Source: Sipunculus nudus (Eukaryota > Annelida > Sipuncula > Golfingiida > Sipunculidae). From it: 64,000 nucleotides of DNA. The position numbers and the translations under genes were made by a program. The stretch is taken from contig CM049307.1 in assembly GCA_026874595.1 (NCBI GenBank), forward strand, positions 40,246,362-40,310,361, read 5' to 3'. Below the pieces are notes generated by a model. That model saw nothing but the letters and a program-made list of their open reading frames with translations. It did no database searches and was not told the DNA's origin. Numbering within the stretch: position 1 is the first letter of the stretch; each line of letters opens with the position of its first letter. Shown here piece after piece: positions 1 to 17,666 of the stretch.

Positions 1-85
1 CGGCCCGCATGTCTCAGTAATTCTACCTTAAGAAAAGAAGTTTTGCCTTTTTTATATTTTCCTATTATTAGTAAGATATGTTTTT

Positions 86-288
86 CAAACAATCCAAGAC
101 ATCTACTTGCTGCATAGAACTGGAGAATTTATAGAGCATTTTAACGCCATACCGCCCATATTGTGCAATGTACATCTCATTACAAAACTCCTTGCCAATT
201 CTGCAGCTCCCTGCCAGTTCACAAAGGTTATTTAAATCCTCCGTCCTCGCATCTACGGTGTTATAATCGGTTACATACGGAAGTTATT
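86..288 (-). other. Unassigned open frame, about 67 codons
   Basis: On the minus strand, inside or beyond ELAC2 intron 6, an open frame without an early ATG runs to a stop near 86. It has protein-like composition (NLCELAGSCRIGKEF ... MYIAQYGRYGVKMLYKF). It does not resemble the next segment of ELAC2. It may be chance, a repeat-derived remnant or an exon of something unrecognised. Confidence 0.2.
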
Positions 289-444
289 TGGCAACAAAGA
301 CTCATTATTTGAAGTGCGGAATGTTATAAAAAATGGAACAATAATTTTAGCCTATAACATGATGGCATTCTGGGAAAAAAATCATGATTATGATGAAATC
401 GATAGTTGCCTTTGGTAATTGAGCCCTTGAAAGTGGCAGCAAAC

Positions 445-793
445 CGACTGACTTTCGATAAAACTCGATGATCGGCCCACCACTACCTATAATTCAATAG
501 GTCTGGAGCCTTCATAGGTACCAATCATCCCTATGAATTTGGCAAAAGCTGAAGTATGTTGTTGTTTAGTTATCGTGTGCGAAAGAAAAGCAGTGATTTG
601 GCTGTGGCGGCCAGATTGGAATTCCGACAGGTCTGTAATTCAACAGGTCTAGAGTCCTCGTAGGTACCAATCATTTTTATGAATTAGGGATAGCTGAAAA
701 ATGTTGTTGTTGAATTATCGCGTGAAAGCAAGTATCACTGACGGAAGGACGGACGGACAAACTGATCAGTACAGGGCACTGCTTGTCAAGCAG
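445..793 (-). mobile_element. Helitron-like remnant, family E, minus strand
   Basis: Read on the minus strand it starts at the stem-loop CTGCTTGACAAGCAG (793-779), followed by a GTCC-repeat stretch (RC of 743-765) and then two diverged direct repeats (636-726 and 490-580 on plus) about 146 bp apart. This 5' stem-loop plus GTCC plus ~145-bp core layout is the one seen in the other elements of the window. The 3' end is not clear. Confidence 0.45.
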
Positions 794-960
794 GTCCCTA
801 ATAATAGATGCAATTTAAATACAAGAAAAACTGTATGTTGCAAGTAAAGGAAAATTTCACTATTTACCTGTAAAATGCAATGGATTATCTTCATTACAAG
901 AGCTACTTATACAGTGCCTGTCAAAGGTTAAAAACTGTGGAGCCTGTCTGAAAGACCACC

Positions 961-1130
961 CTTCAGTGAACCAAGTGTACCCACTGTTTTAACTGACCTG
1001 TCTAATAAGACCACATGTGAATTAAGACCACTTTTGCCCAGTCCCTCACATGGTCTTATTACACATGTTTCTTTTTATATTGTCGGTAGTCTGCTTACTG
1101 TGTGTGGCAATACGCAATGTGTTCCTTTGA
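961..1130. repeat. Dispersed-repeat-like segment with CACATGTG and GACCAC motifs
   Basis: Repeated GACCAC motifs and inverted CACATGTG / TCACATGGTCTTATTACACATG-like words occur within 170 bases, in ELAC2 intron 6. No open frame. Probably a small non-autonomous element; ends not defined. Confidence 0.3.
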
Positions 1131-1232
1131 GATGCATCAGTATTACTGTCAAGACTTTTATATTTTAGGCTTTCTATTGGGTCAACAACTGCTGATCTAG
1201 TTTTCTCAAAAAGTCTGAGAAGACAGACCCAC

Positions 1233-1343
1233 CTGGTTCAGCAGCATCCCAGTCTTCTTGATTATCCTCATGAGGCAAGAGGGGGATGCTCCTGACTGAG
1301 ATCATGTGGTCTGTATATACTCCCGCATCAACTTCTCGCTTCT
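1233..1343 (-). CDS. ELAC2: ELAC2 coding exon 6
   Basis: Acceptor ATTTTCAG. It encodes EKREVDAGVYTDHMISVRSIPLLPHEDNQEDWDAAEP, where V.SIPL corresponds to the strand before the long acidic linker of ELAC2. The donor CCAG|GTGGGT is chosen by consensus. The frame stays open for another 19 codons (to 1174), so a later donor is possible. No further ELAC2 exon was recognised down to position 1. Confidence 0.75.
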
Positions 1344-3817
1344 CTGAAAATGCATAAATGATATTACTCATCAGGGTTAAGGTGAAAGCCATGATTTAAT
1401 GTACTGAATACTGGATTTCCTATCAAAATAAACTGAAATCTGTATTCTGTACTAGAAATCTTCAAACACAAAATTATTTCACAAATACATTATTGCAAGA
1501 CACACCCTCCAACATGAAATCATAAATGAAAAAAAAAATTATTCTTTTACAGATAAAAATGCAAACATAAATAAACATAAATGAAAAAAAAAATTGAATT
1601 AAATTAATTAATGTTACTATAATTATTTTTAAAAATCTTACCTATTTTGAGACTGTACAGCTCTGAGAACCTCCTTGAAAACTTGACTAGATCTTCCTGT
1701 AATTGATGAAATAATTACTTTATAATTAAATCTGATATAAATGGTGACAAAAAAATATATCAGTGTCTCTACCTCAAGCACCTGTGATGTTAGGTGTTAT
1801 GAACTTACATTAATGTGCATTTGGTTTCCAGAATAAAGGCATTTAGTGAAATAATCTTTTTTTCCAACCCAATCTTCTTTTCTTAAATTAAAGGATAATC
1901 ATACCAATCTACTATTACAAAAAGCAGGACACATTGCAGAAAAATGGTTCTCAATAATATGAAAGTTTTAAAGATTCAAATGTACTAGGATACCAAGTAC
2001 TTTATCATGGTTCCTTTTAAAACAGACATTTAAACATGATCACACAATCCACAAAGGCACTCACAACCCCAGGGGGTCCATGGATGTTCACTTGTGGGAC
2101 ACTGAAAGACTCTATGGACAAACACATTCCTGAAACATAAAGAAACATCAATTGGTATTTTTAATGAAAAGCAGATTAAACACAAGTGAAATAATTAGAT
2201 GACAAAGAAATATTAGGAGCATACTGAGATGACATCCCTGAAACAAAGACAAATGCGTTGATATAATATGGTAAACAGATAACTCAAATGTGGCAAAATA
2301 AAGAAAATGATATATTCGAAGAATATTAAGATAATTTGATATTCAATTAGTTGTCACTGTAAACAGCATTTTCTGAGAAGATGTTCTTCATTTAGGGGCA
2401 AATTGTTGTAGTACTATACTGTGAGATAGTTAGGAAGAGAGAAAACAAGATACTTAACAATTAAAACTTTTATTAAACTGATATTTCTGATATCAGAAAA
2501 ATATCTGCTAGACTCAACATAGTAGGTACTTCTCCAATACTTCTAAGTTTTAATAAAAGATTAATTCAAATGGAAAACTGAAACAAAACACCAAAAAATT
2601 TTAGCATATGTAAAATTTAAAAAAAAAAGCTCACCAAGAAGACCTCCAATGTTACCCCAACTCTTATGAGTGATAAATATATTCTCAACTCTTGAAAGCT
2701 TCTTCCTGTACAAAACGAAACATGAAATGTAGAAGACAGATATTCCTCAATAACTATTAAGACATCTAATCCTGCATATTAACTGAAATGTTTTAAAACA
2801 TTTTTTTTTTATTTACCAGGCACATGGCCTATGATTTGTGTTTTATTAGTTTTACCCTAAAGTTCAGTTTTCACTTTTACCATATTTTGTATCCATCAAT
2901 ATTACAGGAACAGTGTGGTGAAGTCAGCTGTGTTATTTGAACATATAATAAGTTAAAAAACTTAAAATTATTAAAGAACTTCCTGTTTAAAAGATGTTAA
3001 AGAACCCACTTAGATAACCATAAGCAAAGGCAATTTACTTGTGTTCCATACAAATCCTCTGTGTTCCTTCACCACAGTTGAAAAGGTATCTGAAAATGCA
3101 ATCAAATTTTTACAAGGATATAAAATGAAATGATCATTTTTATTTTTAATCTGTATGCAACCTATATTTGCTGGTTAAGGATTTTTGAATGGCTACACAA
3201 ATAAATTTAAACCTGAGATTCTCAAACCATACAGTCATGGCACTGGATTAACGGAAACAATCTGAAGTCTCCACTTTACTGCTCTCCTTTAAGTGGATGC
3301 TTTATGATCTCAAAATTATACACAAGTATATTCATTTATAGAACAGGTGCACACTATCTGTTTCTGTTTACCTGTCTTTTGTTTTAATTTCAGTGTAAAG
3401 GGCTCTGTTATCATGTTCTCATGGTTAATTGAGGGACAAGGTAACTGAAGAAGATACAGATTCTTGTACTGAATAATTTAAATAATTTACTTCTGATCTA
3501 TATACTGTTACCCGATTCCTTGAATAATGATTACATTTAACAAATATAAGTATCTGAGAAAATTGTACAGCTGTTTTACAGCTGTATCAGCTGGAATAAA
3601 TAAATTTTTGCTTTATAGAGAAGCTTAATTACATATGTATATGAGACAAGTTTCCAAAAGTGTTAGATTCACAGAAAGTAATTAGTACCAGTAATATAAT
3701 TTTGGGAAGTGCTTATTTCCACTCCCCCTAGGAGTTACCAATCCCCATGGTGTTAGATGGAACAGACAAGGGTTTGTCAGAAAAGATATCCATTTACAGC
3801 AGCTCTATAGGATAACA

Positions 3818-3878
<61 letters not shown>

Positions 3879-5982
3879 ATATATATGTATGTATATATAT
3901 ATGTCAGAGACAAGATTGAAATCCAGGCGGATTTTAAATTTGCCTAGACGAGATTGCGATTGTGATCTCGCCTAGGCGAGATTGCAATTGTGATTTCGGC
4001 TAGACGGATTTTAAACTCGCCTAGACGAGATCACAATCGCAATCTCGCCTAGGCGAGAAATCTGTCAGGTGTCATCCAGGCAAGTTTAAAATCTGCCTGA
4101 TATCACCTGGGCGAGTTTAAAATCTGCCTAGGTGAGATTAAAATAGTGATCTAATCTAATTTCCAAATAAATTATGCATTGTAATTGACTTATGAAAGAT
4201 GTTTTCAGTTGGATTTTCAATATTTTAACACTGAATGGTTACGTATAGTTCACAAGTAATATATTTATTAATATTTACAGAATATTATATTATTAATTAA
4301 TAATTAACATTAATTTTGGAAATGGAATATTTTATATTATATATTTTTTTATTAATATGGTTATGTATAGTTCACAAGTAATATATATTTAATATTATTT
4401 ACAGAATATTATAATATTTATGTAATAATTAACATTAATTTTTTTATTTTATATTTTTATTTATAAACTATGTAATAAGAAACTTACATTGGTATTGTAT
4501 ATGGCATATTCAAATGATATATGATTTGGGCTGCTGCTGATTATTTACATAATAATTTTGTTGTCAATATTAATTTGAAGGGAAACTGGTATTAGTAATA
4601 TTAGTAATGTAGTGTTTTAAAAAGACAAAAGGAACATAGCTCATTTATTTTTATCAATATAATTCAATGCATGTTCACATGCATAAATGATCTATCACTC
4701 TATGAATCTAGAAATCATATCTGTTATCTTGTAACACAGTCTACATAAATATTGAAGCTTCACAAAATGCCTCACAAAACATTAAAAAAAAGATCAGAAG
4801 AATATTATATACATTATAAAAAAAGACTAAATAAGACAAAGAAATATTCACTTGCATACATTTGTGTATCAACTTTTACCTTTTCTCATATGATGTTTAA
4901 TTACCTATAATATAAAAAGGATGGTGTATCAAAATCCATCATAAATACTGATACCCTGCATATTTTGTACCATAAGTGTACATGTTTTGACTGTTGAGTG
5001 TTGAATACCTGGGTGAAAAGAAACATTTGAACCAGATCAACCAACTAATTTGTTCTGTTTGTCCTGTAAGAATTATCAAATAGGATGATTGTTTATGTTA
5101 ATAGGTAATATACTCATTAAATAGTGAAGTAATAGCTATCCAGACTAATCTATCTATCTGTCTATCTATCTATCTATGATTGATTCAATATGCAAGTGGA
5201 TGACTTTTTCCCCCACATTTGCTCTTCATAATATCTCATAGGTGTGCTTCAATAAACCTCTTGTTACTCTCTAATTGCCATATATTTAAATACAATTACA
5301 AATTATTTTTTTGTAAAAATTATTAGTGATATTTACAATCCCAAGGTTGTTAAGAAAACTGGAGAAAAAAAATAAAGATTAATTAATGTTTAGCAAATAC
5401 TTGGTATAATAAGGATGCTGTAGACCACATGAAACACATCAAAGGTGCAAATAATAATCAAATATCTATTTCATAATTCTGTTTCCAAAATTAATGTTAA
5501 TTATCACATGAATAATTATTACATTACTGTAAAAAAGTTAATTATTACATTAATACTATAATATTCTGTAAATATTAATAAATATATTACCTTTTAACTA
5601 TATATAACCATTCAGTGTTAAAATATTGAAAATCCGACTGAAAAAATCTTTCATATGTCAATTACAATGCTTAATATATTAGGAAATTAGATCAGATCAC
5701 TATTTTAATCTCGCCTAGGCAGATTTAAAAACTCACCTAAGTAATATCAGGCAGATTTTAAACTCGCCTGTATGACACCAGACGGATTTTAAACTCACCT
5801 AGGCGAGATTAAAATCCTGGCCTGCTCCATGATGGGATTTTAATCTCGCCTAGGCGAGATTGCGATTGTGATCTCGTCTAGGCGAGTTTAAAATCTTGTC
5901 TAGCCGATATCACAATTGCAATCTCGCCTAGGCGAGATCACAATCGCAATCTCGTCTAGGCAAATTTAAAATCCGCCTGACA

Positions 5983-6021
<39 letters not shown>

Positions 6022-7423
6022 GAATGTTATTGGGTTTACCTTTGAGATGCATATCTATCTAATCAGTATATTGCCAATTGTCTGAGAGCACCCTATGTTA
6101 CATTTATAGTTTTTTCTTTTAATCAAAGTTCTAGTAATATTTGTCTTTTTTGACACCACAGTAACATCACTGAAAATGTTTAAGATGAAATCAGTAGTAG
6201 GGTAAATTACTGAAACAACCTACTAGGGTACAGGTGCCAGTCCAGTTTAACTGTCTGGGCTTTACCTTGTATTCTGAGCCAAGAGCTGATTGCACCAGTC
6301 TGAGCATATGGACACAAAACCAGAGCTCACCAATCATGAGGTGACAATAATCTAATAATAAGGACACCAAGCCAGTTTATCAAGTAATGATTAAATCTCT
6401 TACTCTTCATGTGCTACTTTAAGTTAGTTCTCATGATCCACATATAGATTTTTAAAAAGATTAAACAACTAGACCAAAAATGGCACTGCAGAAAAAATAC
6501 AAATCTATGTCTTTTAAATTTTTTGTCACACATAACTGTAATATAATTATTAGGGGTTACTCTGCAAATCATTATTGTTTTAAACTTTGATTTTATATCA
6601 ATTGAAATAAAAATCAATTTCAATATAAAACTGAAAAACTTACTCGTTTAAAGAACTTGGTTCTAGAGATGGGTAACTGTCTAATGTCCCAGCTGTCCCT
6701 ATTGTGTCTATATAATTACTTGAGAGAGGCTTTTGTACAGAAAAGCAATTATTAAACTATTTTTATCACTGGAAAGAATGAACTACCAAGTTTTGTTTTT
6801 TTAAGACTAAATTAAGAGGGCGTTTCGCTAAAGATATCCAAAACACTGGTGTATTGGGTGTCTCTTGGGACTGACCAGTGATATCATTTTGTGATTTTAT
6901 ACCTGCCGTGATCTGTGTACAACATCACAGCCTTGGGCGTACCCTGAGCCCCTGTGCCAATGACCTGAACTTCAACGCGGGAAGGGGGTGGCAGCTGCCC
7001 TTTCACCTTTTCCCGATAGCGTACATGTTTAAGTGTCACTTCAGTCCGCTGTTTTCTCTTCCACTGTTTCATAGCGGACTCTTTCACTGGGCCTGGAGCA
7101 TGCGTCACATCATTATTGGAAGTACTCGAATCTGAGGTCGGCTTGTTCTGATTATCTTTGGCATCTTTTTGTTCTTTCTGCTCCATTTTGCTTACGGGTC
7201 CAGTTCTCTTATAACACACCTGGAGATGGCACTTGCCACCGGAAGGTAGAAGACTGCTTCTTCCAGACCTCTGTGCCAAACAGGCACAAGTCGGTTTCTT
7301 CCAATAACTGATCGAAGAAACTGAGAGCGACTTGATACGATGACTCCCACTTAAGCTCAACCGATTTCTTTCGACATATCGGAGTAGACTGAGAGTCCTA
7401 GCGGTAAAATATTTCGTATTCAT
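1233..7423 (-). CDS. ELAC2: Long-form RNase Z (ELAC2), 5' six coding exons, partial
   Basis: ELAC2 cuts the 3' trailer from precursor tRNAs in nucleus and mitochondria. Six exons on the minus strand (7423-6903, 3089-3039, 2705-2635, 2129-2065, 1696-1642, 1343-1233) join in frame at GT-AG junctions, giving 291 codons plus one base. The product has a basic, Ser/Leu-rich N-terminus suited to mitochondrial import. The N-terminal metallo-beta-lactamase-like half follows from about residue 145: VQVIGTGAQGTPKA, then RYLFNCGEGTQR at 174-185, NIFITHKSWGNIGGLLG, GPPG near 232-235, and SIPLLPHED near 270. These blocks occur in this order in animal long RNase Z. The catalytic His motif belongs to the C-terminal half, which must lie beyond the left edge. 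Family assignment is firm; the last exon boundary is the least certain. Confidence 0.9.
1642..1696 (-). CDS. ELAC2: ELAC2 coding exon 5
   Basis: A 55-base exon, acceptor TTACAG and donor ATAG|GTAAGA. It encodes EDLVKFSRRFSELYSLKI, the helix after GPP in the family (compare EKYLEAIKIFSG in human). Phase fits exons 4 and 6. Confidence 0.8.
2065..2129 (-). CDS. ELAC2: ELAC2 coding exon 4
   Basis: A 65-base exon, acceptor TTTCAG and donor GTT|GTGAGT. It encodes GMCLSIESFSVPQVNIHGPPGV, equivalent to the G-M-x-L-T-L ... GPP segment of ELAC2. Confidence 0.85.
2635..2705 (-). CDS. ELAC2: ELAC2 coding exon 3
   Basis: A 71-base exon, acceptor GTACAG and donor G|GTGAGC. It encodes KKKLSRVENIFITHKSWGNIGGLL, matching the NIFLTR..W.N.GGL block of the family. 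Confidence 0.9.
3039..3089 (-). CDS. ELAC2: ELAC2 coding exon 2
   Basis: A 51-base exon, acceptor TTTTCAG and donor AA|GTAAAT. It completes Arg174 and encodes YLFNCGEGTQRICMEH, the most conserved block of the N-terminal RNase Z domain. Its phase (1 base in, 2 bases out) fits both neighbours. It lies 3.8 kb from exon 1 because of the inverted-repeat element in intron 1. Confidence 0.9.
3813..3902. repeat. TA microsatellite
   Basis: (TA)n with interspersed GTATG directly abuts the left end of the inverted-repeat element; a shorter (TA)n at about 5984-6014 abuts its right end. Confidence 0.9.
3903..5985. mobile_element. Long terminal-inverted-repeat element with CCTAGG palindromes
   Basis: Termini TGTCAG (left) and CTGACA (right). 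The left 700 bases or so are matched in inverted orientation by the right 500-700: for example the TTTTCAATATTTTAACACTGAATGG segment near 4215 and its complement near 5610, and the TTAACATTAATTTTGGAA segments near 4305 and 5485. The outer 240 bases of each arm are arrays of CTCGCCTAGGCGAG-type palindromes, AAACTCGCC/GGCGAG and CACAATCGCAATCTCG words. The AT-rich middle has no transposase-like ORF. It sits inside ELAC2 intron 1 between two TA tracts, consistent with insertion in a TA microsatellite. Best described as a foldback-type non-autonomous DNA element; superfamily unknown. Confidence 0.75.
6903..7423 (-). CDS. ELAC2: ELAC2 coding exon 1
   Basis: Encodes residues 1-173 and two bases of Arg174; donor AG|GTATAA. 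The first 75 residues are rich in Arg, Ser and Leu with almost no acidic residues, as in a mitochondrial presequence. A second in-frame Met at residue 80 begins a charged, hydrophilic stretch (MEQKEQKDAKDNQNK) and could start a non-mitochondrial form, as known for animal ELAC2. The exon ends in VEVQVIGTGAQGTPKAVMLYTDHGR, the start of the N-terminal lactamase-like domain. Confidence 0.88.
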
Positions 7424-8570
7424 TGGATTTCATTGCATGTCAGTCAGAATAACACTGATGTAACCTCTGTGTTGTCTCAGAAATTCACATGTTCTCCCAC
7501 CGGATCTTCCATAAAAACGGTGAAATATATGATATGTTTATCTGAAACAGTAAAGTATATCAACTGTTAACCTACTCTTCCCACCAGATTTGTCTGGGCA
7601 GACCTTCCGCCAGAGGTCGTTTCTATTCAGAACGAACTGCGCATTGTGTTGCCTGGGAAAGGGAGACACGGTAAAACACCCACTCTTTTACAAGTCTGTG
7701 GAATGGAATTTTGAAACAGATAAAATCTACATATCTAATGTGTTAATGTTTGTATATTTAAACAGGAACACCGAATGACCAATGATTTTAAAAATTCAAT
7801 TAAGTTTTAATAACAATCTGTTTTCATGTTTGTTTTCCAATTTCAAATCAAAACTACATAAAATGACACCTATAAATCAAAGTTACATGCCCATCGAGTA
7901 TAATTATGATATGAAACATTGAAAGTTAGTTATTTCTTATGATTTCAAATGATGAAAATTAAAAAAAATGTTAGGTAAAAAAGGTTGTTTCAAGCATCCA
8001 ATGGGAGCAAACACTTTTAGAGTTTATAATAAACCATATGACTAGATCCCGAAAACATTTCCTTGATCATGAGTATTTTGATTTAAAAGCTGATTTTTTA
8101 CATTAGAAAATTTGAAAAAAGAAAGAAATTGCTTTGTTAAAAATATTTGAGGGCTATAAATATGTAGTTTAATATAAGACCCTCAAAATATGGTTTTCTC
8201 TTACTGGGTATGTAAACTATTGAACCACTGTAATGCTTGGACAATATTAAGATATTAAAAAATTTAATTATAAGAATAATATATCAAATATTGAAAAGAA
8301 ATTTAAAGAAACCTAATGGATGATTGCATCATTAAAAAGAATACCGTACCAGGTGTAAACATATAAAGTTCAAAGAATCTTAAAGAAATCTTTAACATAT
8401 AATATATATATATAATATATAATATAAATAATATATGCTATATATGTGTGTGTGTGGAGAGAGAGAGAGCGAGAGATGTTGGCTCAGATCTGCATAAAAT
8501 ATGCGAAGAAATAAATAAAAAGTGTAAGTAATTCACAGAGACTACCATTTGGTCGATATTGGCAGATTAT
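7424..8570. other. ELAC2 upstream region
   Basis: Region 5' of ELAC2 (minus) and upstream of the LINE. The first 200 bases should hold the ELAC2 promoter, but no firm motif was seen. The remainder is AT-rich with TA/TG/GA microsatellite at about 8398-8475. No gene recognised. Confidence 0.4.
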
Positions 8571-8574
8571 CGTC

Positions 8575-9990
8575 AAATGTTTTGAAAAGATAATGAAAGC
8601 AATGTTGTGTAGACAAATTAAACAGCACCAAGACCCTTTACAATTTGCCTACACCACCAAGCGGAGTGCTGAGGATCCTACCATTCTGATCACACACGAC
8701 ATTCTAAAATTCCTTGATTCGCCTATAGTAGAAAAGGAAATAGCAAGTTTGCAAAAATCCTTTTTATAGATTTCTCTAGCGCTTTTAATACAATCCAACC
8801 ACACTTGCTTCTTAAGAAACTTCTTAACAGCCCATGAATGTCAGCCCATCTATCATAAGGTATATATAGCTTTTTAACATATAGGTGACAGTTTTCAGAT
8901 TAAAGAATGTCAAATCTGAGGAAATTCATACAAATACAGGTGCTCCACAGGGATGCGTTCTATCACCCATATTATTCACTTTATATACCAGTGACTGCAG
9001 AGTAATCTCTGAGAATTGAATATTGATCAAATATGCCGATGACGCGGCACTGATTAGCCTCTGTAATAATTCAGACTTAGATTATAGGCTAGAGGTACAA
9101 AGACTTGTGGAGTGGGCGACAATAACTTCTTAGAACTCAATGTTAGGAAGACAAAAGAAATGATTATCGATTATAGGTTAGATAAGAAAAAACATGAACC
9201 TCTTACCATAAATAGCCAAACCGTGGAAAATGTGACAGAATTCAAATATCTGGGTACAATAATAGACGAAAAATTTAATTTTGAAGCTAATGTGCAAAAC
9301 ATTTTTAAAAAGGCAAATATGAGATCGTTTTTCCTGAGAAAACTGTACCGGATGAATGTTGATACGAAAATAATGGAACTTTTTTATATGTCTGTGATTC
9401 AGTCAGTGCTAATATTTTGCATTACAAGCTGGTTAGGAAATTGCAATACAGCATCCAAAAACAAACTGGGACGAATTTTTCGTGCAAGGATATGTTGGGT
9501 CTCAAGAATGTAAAACTGATGAATGAACTCTACTGCTGCTGTGTCACACGAAAGGCACAGTGTATCAGAGCTGATTCTACACATGAACTGTCTTGTTTTA
9601 ATGATACTCTGGGGTCGGGAAAAAGACTAAGGGCTGAACATAGCCGCACAGCAAGATACAGGAAAAGTTTCATATCCACTAGTATTAGATTGTTAAATGG
9701 TACAGAAAGCACGGTGATGTCAGTAATATAGGAAATGTGTATATTTTATGTAGTATAGATCAGCTTAATCTTGCGTATGTATAATACCTGTTAAGTGCTA
9801 TAATGCCTGTGATATAATTAATATAATGCCAGTGATGTGCTATAATTATCGGTGATATGCTATAATGTCTGTACTTGATTCATGTACAATATACCTGTAG
9901 GTGTCTATATATGTGCTGTAAATGCTTGCGAAATGAATTTCATGCCTTGTATGACGAATAAAGGCTTATCTGATCTTCTCTTCTCTTATC
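8575..9990 (+). pseudogene. Decayed non-LTR retrotransposon (jockey superfamily, L2/CR1/Rex1-like), 3' part
   Basis: Degenerate reverse transcriptase in the plus frames with stops and at least one frameshift (near 9475). Visible blocks in order: DPLQFAYTTKRSAED..ILITHDILKFLD (8632-8720), IDFSSAFNTIQPHLL (8768-8812), GAPQGCVLSPILFTLYTSD (8940-8996), catalytic KYADDAALIS (9029-9058), NFLELNVRKTKEMIIDYR, TEFKYLGTIIDEKFNF, KANMRSFFLRKLYRMNVDTKIMELFY, and a C-terminal GSGKRLRAEHSRTARYRKSFISTSIRLLN. The 3' UTR carries diverged TGCTATAATGCCTGTGATATA repeats and ends AATAAAGGCTTATCTGATCTTCTC, typical of this group. 5' truncated and not intact. It lies between the divergent ELAC2 and CATSPER3 starts. 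Confidence 0.88.
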
Positions 9991-10083
9991 TTAAGCCATT
10001 GCAGAATTCATATATATATATATATAAACTAAACCACCTTTGCATTTACCCTACAATGATCTCTGTCTCATCACATGAAAACT

Positions 10084-10163
10084 ATGACGTAATATTCATC
10101 AGCAAGGCCGAAATGACGTCATAAAGATCGCACGTGTAACGTGAGAAAGCGTCCATACGTCAT
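10084..10163 (+). promoter_or_regulatory. Cluster of three CRE-like sites upstream of CATSPER3
   Basis: TGACGTAA at about 10085-10092, the palindromic full CRE TGACGTCA at 10114-10121, and TACGTCAT at 10156-10163, about 140-220 bases before the CATSPER3 start codon. CREB/CREM-type factors bind these words; CREM drives spermatid genes in mammals. That this acts as the promoter here is inference. Confidence 0.5.
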
Positions 10164-10301
10164 CATTTTCTGCTTTGTCTCGAATAGTCTCTTGGCCATT
10201 TATACTTCGCAGGGTATAGAATCTACCAGAAGTCCTTGTGTATAGAGATTACTCAAGGCTCTTAAACCAGGACGTTAAAGGGAAGCACATACGGTAACAA
10301 C

Positions 10302-17666
<7,365 letters not shown>

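Noticed and set aside
3903-5985. CRISPR-like reading of the repeated CTCGCC words
   Set aside because: Repeats are palindromic words in both orientations without regular unique spacers, in a eukaryotic intron.
6640-6730. Possible extra ELAC2 exon on the minus strand (reads TIGTAGTLDSYPSLEPSSLNE with a GTAAGT donor)
   Set aside because: Exons 1 and 2 already join in frame within a conserved motif; inserting this segment would break TDHGR-YLFNCGEG.
6878-7135. 85-codon plus frame
   Set aside because: Antisense shadow of ELAC2 exon 1.
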